49,175 nt of DNA from Actinomadura sp. CNU-125 (GTDB taxonomy: Bacteria; Actinomycetota; Actinomycetes; Streptosporangiales; Streptosporangiaceae). The stretch is taken from positions 1-49,175 of the forward strand of contig NZ_MKJY01000410.1 of assembly GCF_001942465.1 (NCBI RefSeq). The letters are read 5' to 3'. The position numbers and the translations under genes are program-made. The notes beneath the pieces are model-generated. The model worked only from the letters and a program-made list of their open reading frames with translations, did not search any database and was not told where the DNA came from. Below, one piece after another: positions 1-10,922 of the stretch. Each line of letters opens with the position of its first letter. Position 1 is the first letter of the stretch.

Positions 1-851
1 CGGGCGTCGCGCGGGTGTGGGGCGTCGCCGAGCTGCCCGCGACGCCGGGCCTGGACACCGAAGCCGTCCTCGCGGCGGCGGCGCGCGGCGAGCGCGGCGC
101 GCTGCTGGTCGGCGGCGTCGACCCCTACGACCTCGCCGACCCGGACACGGCGCTGCGCGCGCTCGACGCCACCCCGTTCGTGGTGAGCCTGGAGCAGCGG
201 CCGAGCGCCGTCACCGACCGCGCCGACGTGGTGCTGCCCGTCGCGACCGTCGCGGAGAAGTCCGGGACGTTCGTGAACTGGGAGGGCCGCGGCCGCCCGT
301 TCGACGTCGTGCTGAAGTCGGCCGGGGCGCTGTCGGACCTGCGGGTGCTGAACGCGCTCGCCGACGAGATGGACGTCCACCTCGGGCTGCCCGGACCGGA
401 GGCGGCCCGCCGCGAGCTGACCGACCTCGGCGGGCACCGCGGCGAGCGGCCCGACGCCCCGAACGTCCCGCAGGCGGTCCCGGCCGAGCCGGGACGCGGC
501 GAGGCGGTCGTGGCGACGTGGCGGCTGCTGCTCGACCGGGGCCGGATGCAGGACGGCGAGCCGTTCCTGGCCGGGACCGCCAAGGGCGCGGTCGCGCGGC
601 TGTCGCCCGCGACGGCCGAGGAGATCGGCGCCCGCGCGGTCGACGGGGTCGGCTCGGTCACCGTCTCGACCGGCCGCGGGTCGGTCGCGCTCCCGCTGGA
701 GATCACCGCCGACCTGCCCGACCGGGTGGTGTGGCTGCCGACGAACTCGGCCGGCTGCGCGCTCCACCGGGACCTCGGGGCGGTCGCCGGGAGCGTCGTG
801 CAGATCGCGGCCGGAGGGCGCGCGACCGAGAACGCTGGAGGCACCGAATGA
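1..851 (+). CDS. nuoG: NADH-quinone oxidoreductase subunit G, C-terminal part
   Basis: The reading frame is open from the window edge (first full codon at position 3), so only about 282 C-terminal residues are present. The visible part resembles the molybdopterin-oxidoreductase-like portion of NuoG: a stretch ending in [23 protein letters not shown], split here as the typical NuoG signature of a cofactor-free molybdopterin fold, followed by a small C-terminal beta domain. NuoG is part of the peripheral arm of complex I and carries iron-sulfur clusters in its N-terminal half, which lies outside the window. Its TGA overlaps the nuoH ATG (ATGA), so the two are translationally coupled. Assignment rests on sequence character and on the perfect nuoG-H-I-J-K-L-M-N order that follows. 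Confidence 0.9.
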   Translation, partial: GVARVWGVAELPATPGLDTEAVLAAAARGERGALLVGGVDPYDLADPDTALRALDATPFVVSLEQRPSAVTDRADVVLPVATVAEKSGTFVNWEGRGRPFDVVLKSAGALSDLRVLNALADEMDVHLGLPGPEAARRELTDLGGHRGERPDAPNVPQAVPAEPGRGEAVVATWRLLLDRGRMQDGEPFLAGTAKGAVARLSPATAEEIGARAVDGVGSVTVSTGRGSVALPLEITADLPDRVVWLPTNSAGCALHRDLGAVAGSVVQIAAGGRATENAGGTE

Positions 852-2248
852 GCCCGCTCGCGGCGGTACCGCTCGCGGCGCCGGCCGACCCCACGCTCGC
901 CGACTTCGGCAAGGACCCGTGGTGGCTGATCGGCGGCAAGGTCCTGGTCATCTTCGTCTTCCTCGTCGTGATGGTCCTGTTCGGCATGTGGGTCGAGCGG
1001 CGCGTCATCGGCCGGATGCAGTTGCGGGTCGGCCCGAACCGGGCCGGGCCGCAGGGCCTGCTGCAGAGCCTCGCGGACGGCATCAAGCTGGCGCTGAAGG
1101 AGGACATCGTCCCGCGCCAGGTCGACAAGGTCGTGTTCGTGCTGGCGCCGGTCATGTCGGCGGTCCCGGCGTTCATCTCCTTCTCGATCATCCCGTTCGG
1201 CCCGACGGTGTCGGTCTTCGGGCACCACACGCCGCTGCAGGGCACGGACCTGCCGGTCGCGGTGCTGCTGGTGCTGGCGATGGCGTCGATGGGCGTGTAC
1301 GGGATCGTGCTGGCCGGCTGGTCGTCGATGTCGCCGTACTCGCTGCTCGGCGGGCTCCGCTCGTCCGCGCAGGTGATCTCCTACGAGATCGCGATGGGGC
1401 TGTCGTTCGTCGCGGTGTTCCTGTTCGCCGGGTCGATGTCCACGTCGGAGATCGTCGCCGCGCAGCAGGACAAGTGGTTCGCGGTGCTGCTGCTGCCGTC
1501 GTTCGTCGTGTACGTCATCACGATGATGGGCGAGTCGAACCGCATCCCGTTCGACCTGCCCGAGGGCGAGGGCGAACTGGTCGGCGGCTTCCACACCGAG
1601 TACTCGTCGCTGAAGTTCGCGATGTTCTTCCTCGCCGAGTACATCAACCTGACGACGCTGTCGGCGCTGGCGACCACGCTGTTCCTCGGCGGCTGGCGGG
1701 CCCCCGCGCCGATCTCCACGTTCTGGGCGGGCGCCAACTCCGGCTGGTGGCCGGTGCTGTGGTTCATGGTCAAGGTCTGGCTGTTCTTCCTGTTCTTCGT
1801 CTGGCTGCGCGCCTCGCTCCCGCGCGTCCGCTACGACCAGCTGATGAAGCTCGGGTGGAAGGTGCTCATGCCCTTCTCGCTCGCCTGGATCATGCTGGTC
1901 GCCACCATCCGCGCGCTGCGCAACGACGGCCACGACATGCGGCAGATCGTCATCATCGCCGCCGTGGCCGCCGCGATCGTCCTCGTCCTCGGGGTCATCT
2001 GGGAGATGATCCGCGGCGGCGACGACGACAAGGAGGCCGCGAAGCGCCGCACCGGCGGTGCGGGCGGACCGGCCGCGGGCGGTGCGACGGCGGCGGGCGC
2101 GGGCGGACCGGCGGACGGCGGGTTCCCGGTGCCGCCGATGGACGCGCCGCACTACCACGGCCGGGGCGCCGCCGCGCGCGTCCAGACGCCGCCCGGACCG
2201 TCCACGATCGAAACCCCTCCTGAGGAGGTCACCAGTGGGAGTCACTGA
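848..2248 (+). CDS. nuoH: NADH-quinone oxidoreductase subunit H
   Basis: Membrane subunit of complex I that forms much of the quinone-binding chamber at the joint between the two arms. The 466-residue protein has about eight to nine hydrophobic helices and the family motifs [19 protein letters not shown] (near residues 54-72) and the acidic quinone-site loop around [19 protein letters not shown]. The ATG at 848 overlaps the nuoG stop. The C-terminus after about residue 385 is a Gly/Ala/Pro-rich tail of roughly 75 residues, which is longer than in E. coli NuoH but common in actinomycetes. The stop overlaps the GTG of nuoI. Confidence 0.97.
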   Translation: MSPLAAVPLAAPADPTLADFGKDPWWLIGGKVLVIFVFLVVMVLFGMWVERRVIGRMQLRVGPNRAGPQGLLQSLADGIKLALKEDIVPRQVDKVVFVLAPVMSAVPAFISFSIIPFGPTVSVFGHHTPLQGTDLPVAVLLVLAMASMGVYGIVLAGWSSMSPYSLLGGLRSSAQVISYEIAMGLSFVAVFLFAGSMSTSEIVAAQQDKWFAVLLLPSFVVYVITMMGESNRIPFDLPEGEGELVGGFHTEYSSLKFAMFFLAEYINLTTLSALATTLFLGGWRAPAPISTFWAGANSGWWPVLWFMVKVWLFFLFFVWLRASLPRVRYDQLMKLGWKVLMPFSLAWIMLVATIRALRNDGHDMRQIVIIAAVAAAIVLVLGVIWEMIRGGDDDKEAAKRRTGGAGGPAAGGATAAGAGGPADGGFPVPPMDAPHYHGRGAAARVQTPPGPSTIETPPEEVTSGSH

Positions 2249-2864
2249 TTTCCTGAATCCGGTCAAGGGGTTCGGGGTCGCGTTCCACCAGATGTTCAGC
2301 AAGAGCGAGACCATTCAGTACCCCGAGGTGAAGCGGCCGACCGCGCCGCGCTTCCACGGCCGCCACCAGCTCAACCGGTGGCCGGACGGGCTGGAGAAGT
2401 GCGTCGGGTGCGAGCTGTGCGCCTGGGCGTGCCCGGCCGACGCGATCTTCGTCGAGGGGGCCGACAACACCGCCGACGAGCGCTACTCGCCCGGCGAGCG
2501 GTACGGCCGCGTCTACCAGATCAACTACCTGCGCTGCATCCTGTGCGGGCTCTGCATCGAGGCGTGCCCCACCCGGGCGCTGACGATGACGAACGAGTAC
2601 GAGCTCGCCGACGACAGCCGCGAGAGCCTCATCTACACCAAGGACATGCTGCTGGCGCCGCTGCGCGAGGGCATGGAGGCGCCGCCGCACGAGATGCGGC
2701 TCGGCGACACCGAGGAGGAGTACTACCGGCTCGGTCTGCAGGACGACGCGGGCGCGGCACCGACCGTCCCGTCCGAGGGCGGCGGCCGGGCGAGCGCGGA
2801 CGAGGCCGTCGCGGCGGAGAAGAGCAAGAAGGCGAAGAGCCGCAAGGGCGGTGAACGGAAGTGA
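2235..2864 (+). CDS. nuoI: NADH-quinone oxidoreductase subunit I (2x[4Fe-4S] ferredoxin-like)
   Basis: Carries the two tetranuclear clusters (N6a/N6b) that pass electrons towards quinone. Two complete CxxCxxCxxxCP motifs are visible: Cys56/59/62/66 and Cys101/104/107/111 in a 209-residue protein. The GTG start at 2235 is chosen because a strong GAGGAGG sits at 2222-2228 and the product then begins with the typical [12 protein letters not shown]-terminus; longer in-frame readings run into nuoH. The last ~45 residues are a low-complexity, Lys/Arg-rich tail. Its stop overlaps nuoJ by 14 bases. Confidence 0.97.
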   Translation: MGVTDFLNPVKGFGVAFHQMFSKSETIQYPEVKRPTAPRFHGRHQLNRWPDGLEKCVGCELCAWACPADAIFVEGADNTADERYSPGERYGRVYQINYLRCILCGLCIEACPTRALTMTNEYELADDSRESLIYTKDMLLAPLREGMEAPPHEMRLGDTEEEYYRLGLQDDAGAAPTVPSEGGGRASADEAVAAEKSKKAKSRKGGERK

Positions 2865-3723
2865 CGCCCACGTCCTCGCCGGAAACGTCCTGGCGGCGGA
2901 GGTCGCCGACAAGCAGGCCGGGGAGCCGTTCTTCTTCTGGCTGCTGGCCATCGTGTCGGTGAGCGCCGCGCTCGGCATGATCTTCATGCGGCGGGCGGTG
3001 CACTCGGCGCTGCTGCTGGCGACCGTGATGCTCTCGCTCGCCGCGATGTACGCGCTGCAGAACGCGCCGTTCCTGGCGTTCGTCCAGGTGATCGTCTACA
3101 CCGGCGCCGTGCTGATGCTGTTCCTGTTCGTGATGATGGTCGTCGGCGTCAGTTCGACCGACTCCCTCGTCGAGACGCTCCGGGGACAGCGGTTCTGGGC
3201 GGCGGTCGGCGCGATCGGGTTCATCGTCCTGCTCGGCGCCGGCATCGGCAACGCCGCGCTGGACGACTCCAAGGGCCTGGCGGCCGCGAACGCGGAGGGC
3301 AACATCGTCGGGCTGGCCCGGCTGCTGTTCTCCAAGTACGTGTTCGCGTTCGAGGCGACCAGCGCCCTGCTGATCACCGCGGCGCTCGGCGCGATGGTGC
3401 TGGCGCACCGCGAGCGCACCGAGCCGAAGCCGACGCAGCGCGACCTGGCCGCGCGCCGGTTCGCGTCGGGCGGGCACCCGGGGCCGCTGCCCGGTCCCGG
3501 CACCTACGCCCGGCACAACGCCGTCGACATGCCGGCGCTGCTGCCCGACGGGACCCCGTCGGAGCTGTCGATCAACCCGGTCATCGCCGCCCGGGCCGAC
3601 ACGGCCGAGCGGCACGCCGACCTGCACGGCGCGACCGAGGCCGAGGCGGCCGGGGCGGACGTCGCCGCGGTGCGGGACGTCACCCACGAGGCGGACGACG
3701 CCGACGCGAGTCGCGCGCCGTGA
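2851..3723 (+). CDS. nuoJ: NADH-quinone oxidoreductase subunit J
   Basis: Small membrane subunit of the proton-pumping arm. The 290-residue protein has five predicted transmembrane helices in the first ~190 residues, including the family signature [22 protein letters not shown] around residue 75-96. The remaining ~100 residues are a hydrophilic tail rich in Ala, Asp and Arg, an extension typical of actinomycete NuoJ. The GTG at 2851 overlaps the end of nuoI by 14 bases; the alternative GTG at 2861 is out of frame. A 73-base gap to nuoK is the largest gap inside the operon. Confidence 0.95.
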   Translation: MNGSDAHVLAGNVLAAEVADKQAGEPFFFWLLAIVSVSAALGMIFMRRAVHSALLLATVMLSLAAMYALQNAPFLAFVQVIVYTGAVLMLFLFVMMVVGVSSTDSLVETLRGQRFWAAVGAIGFIVLLGAGIGNAALDDSKGLAAANAEGNIVGLARLLFSKYVFAFEATSALLITAALGAMVLAHRERTEPKPTQRDLAARRFASGGHPGPLPGPGTYARHNAVDMPALLPDGTPSELSINPVIAARADTAERHADLHGATEAEAAGADVAAVRDVTHEADDADASRAP

Positions 3724-3796
3724 AGGCGGGCTCCCCGGCCGCGGGCGGTCCCGCGGACGGCGGGTCCGCGCAGGGCAACGAAGGCGAGGCCGGTAA

Positions 3797-4096
3797 ATGA
3801 GCCCGGAGCACTACATCGCGCTCTCGGCGATCCTGTTCACCATCGGAGCGGTCGGCGTCCTCGTGCGGCGCAACGCGATCGTGGTGTTCATGTGCGTCGA
3901 GCTGATGCTGAACGCGACGAACCTCGCGTTCGTGTCGTTCTCCCGCATGCACGGCAACCTGGACGGCCAGATCATCGCCTTCTTCGTGATGGTGGTGGCC
4001 GCCGCGGAAGTCGTGGTGGGTCTGGCGATCATCATGACCATCTTCCGGACCCGCAGGTCCTCGTCGGTCGACGACGTGAACCTGCTGAAGTACTGA
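3797..4096 (+). CDS. nuoK: NADH-quinone oxidoreductase subunit K
   Basis: A 99-residue protein with three transmembrane helices, matching the usual NuoK (MrpC-like) length. Typical features are the [13 protein letters not shown] segment with its conserved glutamate in helix 2 and the helix-3 segment [20 protein letters not shown], also with the conserved membrane glutamate. Both glutamates take part in proton translocation in characterised complex I. It starts with ATG shortly after a purine-rich GAGG and lies ten bases before nuoL. Confidence 0.97.
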   Translation: MSPEHYIALSAILFTIGAVGVLVRRNAIVVFMCVELMLNATNLAFVSFSRMHGNLDGQIIAFFVMVVAAAEVVVGLAIIMTIFRTRRSSSVDDVNLLKY

Positions 4097-4106
4097 GAGG
4101 GCGGGG

Positions 4107-6022
4107 ATGCAAGCCGAAGGCATCCAGGCCGCGGCCTGGCTCCTGATCGCGCTGCCGCTCGCGGGCGCGCGATCCTCCTCCTCGGGGGGAGGCGCACCGA
4201 CCGCTGGGGGCACCTGCTCGGCGTCGCCATGTCGGTCGGATCGTTCGTCGTCGGCGCGGCGATGTTCGCGCAGATGCTCGGATACGACGCCGAAGAGCGG
4301 CGCCGCACCCTGCACCTGTGGGACTTCATCGACGTCGGCACGTTCAAGGTCGGCATGGACCTGCTGGTGGACCCGCTGTCCATCAGCTTCGTCCTGCTGA
4401 TCACCGGGGTGGGTTCGCTCATCCACATCTACTCCATCGGCTACATGGAGCACGACCCCGACCGGCGCAGGTTCTTCGCGTACCTGAACCTGTTCGTCGC
4501 GGCGATGCTGCTGCTCGTCCTGGGCGGCAACTTCGTCGTGCTGTTCGTCGGCTGGGAGGGCGTGGGCCTCGCCTCGTACCTGCTCATCGGGTTCTGGCAG
4601 CACAAGCCGACCGCCGCGACCGCCGCGAAGAAGGCGTTCGTCGTCAACCGCGTCGGCGACATGGGGCTGATCATCGCGATCGCGCTGCTGTTCAGCGCGG
4701 TCGGCTCGATCGACTTCACCGAGGTCCTCGGTGAGGGCGCCGAGCACGTCGGCCTCGCCTCGCAGCTCAGCACCGGGACGGCCACCGCCATCGCGCTGCT
4801 GCTCCTGCTCGGCGCGTGCGGCAAGTCGGCGCAGCTCCCGCTGCAGTCCTGGCTGCTGGACGCCATGGAGGGCCCGACGCCCGTGTCGGCGCTGATCCAC
4901 GCGGCGACGATGGTCACCGCGGGCGTCTACCTGATCGTCCGGTCCGGGCCCATCTTCGAGCTGTCGACGACCGCGCAGCTCGTCGTGACGATCGTCGGCG
5001 CGGCCACGCTGCTCGCCGGTGCGATCATCGGGTGCGGCAAGGACGACATCAAGAAGGCCCTCGCCGGGTCGACGATGTCGCAGATCGGCTACATGACGCT
5101 CGCCGCCGGGCTCGGCAAGGCCGGGTACGTCATCGCCATCGCGCACCTCATCGCGCACGGCTTCTTCAAGGCGGGCCTGTTCCTCGGCGCCGGTTCGGTC
5201 ATGCACGGCACCAAGGACGACGTGAACATGCGCCACTACGGCGCGCTCCGCGGCGTCATGATGGTCACCTACGCGACCTTCGGGCTCGGCTACCTGGCGA
5301 TCATCGGGTTCCCGGGCCTGTCCGGCTGGTTCACCAAGGACGTCATCATCGAGACGGCCCTGAACAAGGGCGGCACGTCCGGGTACATCCTCGGCGGCTG
5401 CGCGATGCTCGGCGCCGCGATCACCGCCTACTACATGTCCCGCGTCATGTTCATGACGTTCTTCGGGGAGAAGCGCTGGGCGGACGACGTCCACCCGCAC
5501 GAGTCGCCGAAGGTCATGACGGTCCCGCTGATCCTGCTGTCGCTCGGCTCGCTGTTCGCGGGCGGGTTCCTGGTCCTCGGCGGGTTCGGGACCTTCCTGG
5601 AGCCGGTCGTCGGCCACCCCGAGGAGGAGCACCACTTCCAGGCGCTCACCGGGCCCGGCATCGCCACGTTCGTGCTGGTGCTGATCGGCGCGGCCATCGC
5701 CTGGCGGCAGTACGGCGCCCGCAAGGTGCCGCGCGAGCAGCCCAAGGGCTCGTTCGTCACCGTCGCGGCCCGCAAGGACCTGTACGGCGACGCCATCAAC
5801 GAGTCGCTGCTGATGCGGCCCGGGCAGTGGCTGACCCGCCTCGCGGTCTGGTTCGACGGGCGCGGCGTCGACGGCGCCGTCAACGGCCTCGCCGCCGGGA
5901 TCGGCGGCGGCTCCGGTCGGCTCCGCCGCGTCCAGACGGGCTTCGCCCGGTCCTACGCACTCTCGATGTTCTGTGGCGCCGCCGTCGTGGTGGCCGCCCT
6001 CCTGGTGGTGAACGTGTCATGA
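4107..6022 (+). CDS. nuoL: NADH-quinone oxidoreductase subunit L (one-base frameshift near 4170)
   Basis: Large antiporter-like proton-pumping subunit of complex I with about 15 transmembrane helices. The first 21 codons (beginning [13 protein letters not shown]) are in one frame; from about 4170 the protein continues in another, starting [18 protein letters not shown]. Adding one G or C at 4166-4171 joins them into a normal protein of about 638 residues. The core shows classic NuoL landmarks: the [18 protein letters not shown] helix, [25 protein letters not shown] region (here [19 protein letters not shown]) and the lysine-bearing discontinuous helices. No start further downstream would give a complete N-terminus, so I read it as one gene with an indel rather than a short NuoL. 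Confidence 0.93.
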
Positions 6023-7589
6023 GCGACTTTCCCTGGCTGACCGTCCTCATCGCGCTGCCGCTGGTGGGCGCCGCCCTCCTCACGGTGCTGCCGTCCGGAC
6101 GGGACGCGCTGGTCAAGCAGTTCTCGCTCGGCGTCTCCATCGTCGTCGGGGTGCTCACCCTGGTCATGGCGGCGATGTTCGAGCCGGGCGGCGCCCGGTT
6201 CCAGTTCGAGGAGAAGTACGACTGGATCCCCGCGTTCGGGGTGCACTGGGCGGTCGGCGTCGACGGCGTCGCGCTCACCCTGATCGTGCTCTCGGTGATC
6301 CTCGTGCCGCTCGTCATGCTGGCGTCCTGGAGCGAGGACGACCGGTCCGGCGGCGTCGACGTCCCGGCCAAGCGGTCCGTGAAGACGTACTTCGCGCTGC
6401 TGCTGACGCTGGAAGCGGCCATGATCGGCGTCTTCGCGGCGACCGACGTGTTCCTCTTCTACGTCTTCTTCGAGGCGATGCTGATCCCGGTGTACTTCAT
6501 CATCGGGTACTTCGGCGGCGCCCAGCGGTCCTACGCCGCGGTCAAGTTCCTGCTGTACTCCCTGTTCGGCGGGCTGATCATGCTCGTCGCGGTGATCTGG
6601 CTGTACCCGCTGTCGGCGCGGCCGGAGGCCGAGGGCGGCCTCGGGCAGGGCACGTTCCTGTTCTCCGAGCTGTCGCAGATGAACATCGACCCGACGACGG
6701 CGAAGTGGCTGTTCCTCGGGTTCTTCATCGCGTTCGCGATCAAGGCGCCGATGGTGCCGGTGCACACCTGGCTGCCGACGCAGCCCAGCAGGCCCCGGCG
6801 GGCGCGCTCGTCCTCATCGTCGGCGTCCTGGACAAGGTCGGCACGTACGGGATGCTGCGGTTCTGCCTGGAGCTGTTCCCGGGCGCCGCCAAGTGGGCCA
6901 CGCCGGTCGTGCTCGGATTCGCCGTGCTCAGCATCATCTACGGCGCGATCCTCGCGATCGGGCAGGTCGACCTGAAGCGCCTCATCGCCTACACGTCGGT
7001 GTCGCACTTCGGGTTCATCGTCCTCGGCATCTTCGCGATGACCTCGCAGGGGCAGTCCGGCGCCGCGCTCTACATGATCAACCACGGGTTCTCGACGGGC
7101 GCGCTGTTCCTGATCGTCGGCTTCATGATCGTCCGGCGGAGGTCGGCGCGGATCGGCGACTACGGCGGCGTGCAGAAGGCCGCGCCCGTCCTCGCCGGCG
7201 CGTTCCTGATCGCGGGCCTGTCCGGGCTGTCGCTGCCCGGCCTGTCCACGTTCGTGTCCGAGTTCCTGGTGATCGTCGGGACGTTCAGCCGGTACGAGTG
7301 GGCCGGAGCCCTCGCCGTCACCGGCGTCGTCCTCGCCGCGATCTACATCCTGTGGACCTACCAGCGGACCATGGGCGGCCCCAAGGCCCCGGCGGTCGAA
7401 GGCATGAAGGACCTCACGGCCCGGGAGAAGTGGGCCGTCGCGCCCATCATCGCGATCATCGTCGCGATGGGCTTCTTCCCGCAGCCGGTGCTGAACGTCA
7501 TCAACCCGTCGGTCGAGCAGACGCTGGTGCGGGTCGACCAGCATGACCCGGCACCGACCGACGTCGCCGAGAACGGAGCCCGTCCATGA
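6019..7589 (+). CDS. nuoM: NADH-quinone oxidoreductase subunit M (one-base frameshift near 6776)
   Basis: Second antiporter-like pump subunit. The ATG overlaps the nuoL stop (ATGA). The frame is normal through the [18 protein letters not shown] and [12 protein letters not shown] motifs, then is lost at about 6776; the other frame picks up with [25 protein letters not shown] and continues to the stop. One missing G or C restores the expected HTWLPDA...AP...GTYG region. The repaired protein is about 523 residues, the usual length. The downstream part shows [11 protein letters not shown] and the conserved lysines. Its stop overlaps the nuoN ATG. Confidence 0.93.
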
Positions 7590-9178
7590 CCCCGAGCGCA
7601 CCTCTCCTCACGAAGGGGGTCCTCGCGCAAGGCGCCGACATCCCGGCGCCGCACATCGAGTACGCGGAGATCGGGCCGCTGCTGGTCGTCCTCGGCGTCG
7701 CCGTCGCCGGGGTGCTGGTCGAGGCGTTCGTCGGCCGCACCTGGCGGCCGCGCGTCCAGGTCCCGCTGGCGTTCCTCGGCCTGCTCGCCGGGTTCGTCTG
7801 GACGATCGCGCTGGCGTGGGACGGCGTCCCGCACCACGTCGTCGCCGAGGGGGCCCTCGGCGTCGACGGGACCACCCTGTTCCTGCAGGGCACCATCCTG
7901 GTGCTGGCGCTGGTCAGCCTCCTGCTGATCGCCGACCGCGCGGGCGACCGGTCCGGCGGGCACTTCGCCGCGCAGGCGTCCGCGCTGCCCGGCAGCGAGG
8001 CCGAGCAGCGCTCGCAGGCCGCGGGAATCGTGCAGACCGAGATCTACCCGCTGATGATGTTCGCCGTCGCGGGGATGCTGATCTTCCCGGCGTCCAACGA
8101 CCTGCTGACCATGTTCATCGGTCTCGAGGTCATGTCGCTGCCGCTGTACCTGCTGTGCGGTCTCGCCCGGCGCCGCCGCCTCCTCTCGCAGGAGGCCGCG
8201 ATCAAGTACTTCCTGCTGGGCGCGTTCTCGTCGGCGTTCTTCCTGTACGGCATCGCGCTCCTGTACGGGTACGCCGGATCGGTCACCCTGTCGGCCATCT
8301 CGCAGGAGATCAGCCGGGACGCCGGCAGCGAGACCATGCTCCTCGCGGGCGTCGCGCTCCTCACCGTCGGGCTGCTGTTCAAGCTCGGCGGCGTCCCGTT
8401 CCACATGTGGAAGCCGGACGTCTACCAGGGCGCACCGACCCCGATCACCGCGCTCATGGCGTCCTGCACCCTCGTCTCGGCGTTCGGCGCGATCCTGCGC
8501 GTCTACTACGTCGCGTTCGGGACCCTCGAATGGGACTGGAAGCCCGCCCTGTGGGGTGTGTCGATTCTCACGATGGTCGTCGGCGCGATCGTCGCGATCA
8601 CCCAGACCGACATCAAGCGGCTGCTGGCCTACTCGTCCATCGCGCACGCGGGCTTCCTGCTCATGGGCGTCATCGCGACGTCGCAGGAGGGCCTGTCCGG
8701 GTCCCTGTTCTACCTGGCGGCCTACGGGTTCACCACGGTGGGCGCGTTCGCGGTCGTCACCATGGTGCGGGACGCGGGCGGTGAGGCGGCGCACCTGTCC
8801 CGCTGGGCCGGGCTCGGCAAGCGCTCCCCGGTCGTCGCGGGCGTGTTCACGCTCTTCCTGCTCGCGTTCGCCGGTATCCCGCTGACCAGCGGCTTCACCG
8901 GGAAGTTCGCGGTGTTCAAGGCGGCCATCGAGGGCGGGGCCACGCCCCTGGTCATCGTCGGCGTCATCGCCTCCGCCGTCACCGCGTTCTTCTACGTCCG
9001 CGTGATCGTCGTCATGTTCTTCAGCGAACCGGAGGCCGACGGCCCCGTCGTCGTGGCCCCACCGGCCACCGCGATCGTCGTCGCGGTCGGCGTGACGGCT
9101 ACTGTGGTACTCGGCGTGCTTCCGCAGCCCATTCTGGACCTTGCGGGAGATGCCACCACGCAAATGTTCGTCCGGTAG
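7586..9178 (+). CDS. nuoN: NADH-quinone oxidoreductase subunit N
   Basis: Third antiporter-like pump subunit, 530 residues, with about 14 transmembrane helices. Diagnostic stretches are the LFIGLEVMSLPLYLLCGLARR helix, the KLGGVPFHMWKPDVYQGAPT loop (residues ~265-285) and the SSIAHAGFLLMG segment. The frame is intact. It ends the complex I operon; only ten bases separate its stop from the start of the polyprenyl synthase, so the two are probably cotranscribed. Confidence 0.97.
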   Translation: MTPSAPLLTKGVLAQGADIPAPHIEYAEIGPLLVVLGVAVAGVLVEAFVGRTWRPRVQVPLAFLGLLAGFVWTIALAWDGVPHHVVAEGALGVDGTTLFLQGTILVLALVSLLLIADRAGDRSGGHFAAQASALPGSEAEQRSQAAGIVQTEIYPLMMFAVAGMLIFPASNDLLTMFIGLEVMSLPLYLLCGLARRRRLLSQEAAIKYFLLGAFSSAFFLYGIALLYGYAGSVTLSAISQEISRDAGSETMLLAGVALLTVGLLFKLGGVPFHMWKPDVYQGAPTPITALMASCTLVSAFGAILRVYYVAFGTLEWDWKPALWGVSILTMVVGAIVAITQTDIKRLLAYSSIAHAGFLLMGVIATSQEGLSGSLFYLAAYGFTTVGAFAVVTMVRDAGGEAAHLSRWAGLGKRSPVVAGVFTLFLLAFAGIPLTSGFTGKFAVFKAAIEGGATPLVIVGVIASAVTAFFYVRVIVVMFFSEPEADGPVVVAPPATAIVVAVGVTATVVLGVLPQPILDLAGDATTQMFVR

Positions 9179-9188
9179 GGAGTCTTGG

Positions 9189-10229
9189 GTGAGCAACGCC
9201 TTCGCTGAGGAGTCCGGCGGGCCGGCCGTACAGGAGACCGGCCCGTTCGGGCTTCCCGTGGACTCGGCGCTCGCGGCCGACAGCAGGCAGTTCCTGAACG
9301 CCGTCGAGGAACTGCTCCTCGACTCGGTCCGCAGCGACAACCCGCTGCTCAACGAGGCGTCCAAGCACCTCGTCGAGGCGGGCGGCAAGCGCTTCCGGCC
9401 GATGCTCGTCAGCCTCGCCTCCCACTTCGGCGACCCGACCGCGGCCGGGCTCGTCCCGGCCGCGGTCGTGGTCGAGCTCACCCACCTCGGCACCCTCTAC
9501 CACGACGACGTCATGGACGAGGCGACCGTCCGCCGCGGCCGGCAGTCCGCGAACGTCCGGTGGGACAACACCCGCGCGATCCTCACCGGCGACTACCTGT
9601 TCGCCCGCGCGTCCGACCTGCTCGCCGACCTCGGCACCGAGCCCGTCCGGATCCAGGCCCGCGCGTTCGCCCGGCTCGTCCGCGGCCAGATCGAGGAGAC
9701 CACCGGCCCCGCCGAGGGCGCCGACCCCCTCAAGCACTACCTGCAGGTCCTCGCCGACAAGACGGCGTCCCTCATCGCCGTCTCCGGCCAGTTCGGCGCC
9801 CTGCTGTCCGGCGCCCCCGCCCCGACGGTCGACACGGTCACCTCCGCCTGCGAGAAGATCGGCATCGCCTTCCAGCTCTCGGACGACATCCTCGACATCG
9901 AGTCCGAGACCGAGGAGTCCGGCAAGACCCCCGGCACCGACCTCCGCGAGGGCATCCGCACCCTCCCGATGCACCACGTCCTCGGCGGCGTCGGCTCCGG
10001 CCCCGACGACGCGCGCCTGCGCGAACTCCTCGCCGCCGACCTCACCGACGACGCCCTCCACGCCGAGGCCCTCGCCCTCCTGCGCGCTCACCCCGCCATG
10101 GACCGCGCCCGCGCCGACCTCCACCGCGTGGCCGAGGACGCCCGCGCCGAACTCCTCACCCTCCCCGCGAACTCCGCCCGCGACGCCCTCACCGCCCTCT
10201 GCGACTACGTCGTCTCGCGCACCGGCTGA
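9189..10229 (+). CDS. Polyprenyl diphosphate synthase (probable menaquinone side-chain enzyme)
   Basis: Trans-prenyltransferase that extends allylic diphosphates with isopentenyl diphosphate. Both aspartate-rich metal-binding motifs are complete: DDVMD at residues 106-110 and DDILD at 232-236. The KRFRP substrate-binding motif is visible near residue 70. I chose GTG 9189, which gives 346 residues and an MSNAFAEES N-terminus, because it follows a GGGAGT; an upstream TTG-type start would overlap nuoN. Its position behind nuoN suggests the chain for menaquinone, the electron acceptor of this complex I. A role in feeding the terpene genes 5 kb downstream is possible but less likely. Chain length cannot be read with certainty. 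Confidence 0.85.
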   Translation: MSNAFAEESGGPAVQETGPFGLPVDSALAADSRQFLNAVEELLLDSVRSDNPLLNEASKHLVEAGGKRFRPMLVSLASHFGDPTAAGLVPAAVVVELTHLGTLYHDDVMDEATVRRGRQSANVRWDNTRAILTGDYLFARASDLLADLGTEPVRIQARAFARLVRGQIEETTGPAEGADPLKHYLQVLADKTASLIAVSGQFGALLSGAPAPTVDTVTSACEKIGIAFQLSDDILDIESETEESGKTPGTDLREGIRTLPMHHVLGGVGSGPDDARLRELLAADLTDDALHAEALALLRAHPAMDRARADLHRVAEDARAELLTLPANSARDALTALCDYVVSRTG

Positions 10230-10240
10230 CCCGTACGGCG

Positions 10241-10276
10241 GCGGGTTTCCCGGCGCCGTCCACGCCGGGAACCCGC
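10241..10276. terminator. Bidirectional hairpin between converging genes
   Basis: GCGGGTTTCCCGGCG and CGCCGGGAACCCGC form a stem of about 14 pairs with one bulged T and a 7-base loop. It lies 12 bases behind the prenyl synthase stop and just behind the stop of the converging lipoprotein gene. There is no clear U-run, as is usual for actinomycete terminators. Confidence 0.7.
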
Positions 10277-10283
10277 TCGGCGG

Positions 10284-10922
10284 TCAGCCGCTCGGAACGT
10301 TGTCGACCTTGAAGTTCATCTTGACGTCGCCGCCGACGACGGACGTCGCGGTGACCGTCACGCCGTACTGCTTCCCGTCCGCCGTCAGCTTGCAGCGGAC
10401 GGTGGCGTTCACCCGGGCCGGGAGGTCCTGAGGGCAGGAGAAGGCGTCGGGTGCACGGCCCACCTGGGCGGTCAGAGCCGCCTTGCCCTGCCGGGCGACC
10501 TCCGTCCGGCTCACCGACGGGACGTTGCCGCCTGCGGCGGGGCTCTGCGCACCGGGCGCGGACGTCCCGGGCGCCGGGGTCGTGGGGGCACCGGCGCCCG
10601 GGGCGGCGTCGACCTTGAAGTTCATCTTGACGGTGCCGCCGTCGACGGACGTGGCGGTGGCCGTCATGCCGCGCTTCTCCCCGTTCACCGTCAGTTCGCA
10701 GCGCACGGTCTCGCCCACCTCGGCCTTGAGGTCGGCTTCGCACGTGACGTCGTCCGGTTCCTGACCGACCTGCTTGCCCAGCGCCGCCTTCGCCTGCTGC
10801 GCGACGTCGTCCTTGCCGACCGTTTTCGTGCCCACGCTGAACGAACAGCCCGCGGCGAACAGCACCGCCAGTGCTCCCCCCGCGGCCTTCGCGACCACCC
10901 GTCTCCGGGTTGACTGCTGCAT
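10284..10922 (-). CDS. Lipoprotein with two DUF4333-like repeats
   Basis: A 212-residue exported lipoprotein. The N-terminus has a twin-Arg-containing basic stretch (STRRRVVAK), a hydrophobic segment and a lipobox LFAAGC with the lipidated Cys near residue 26. Two similar ~70-residue units follow, each with a conserved Cys pair (for example DDVTCEADL...VRCELT and DAFSCPQDL...VRCKLT) and each ending in VKMNFKVD; a Pro/Ala/Gly linker joins them. The ATG at 10922 is preferred because AAGGAGA lies at 10927-10933. The function of DUF4333 proteins is unknown; they are common in Actinobacteria. No link to the neighbours is evident. Confidence 0.85.
   Translation of the reverse strand: MQQSTRRRVVAKAAGGALAVLFAAGCSFSVGTKTVGKDDVAQQAKAALGKQVGQEPDDVTCEADLKAEVGETVRCELTVNGEKRGMTATATSVDGGTVKMNFKVDAAPGAGAPTTPAPGTSAPGAQSPAAGGNVPSVSRTEVARQGKAALTAQVGRAPDAFSCPQDLPARVNATVRCKLTADGKQYGVTVTATSVVGGDVKMNFKVDNVPSG

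Noticed and set aside
125..2314. Long open frames on the strand opposite nuoG-H and opposite many other genes
   Set aside because: They are Arg/His/Asp-rich shadow frames typical of very GC-rich DNA and have no family motifs.
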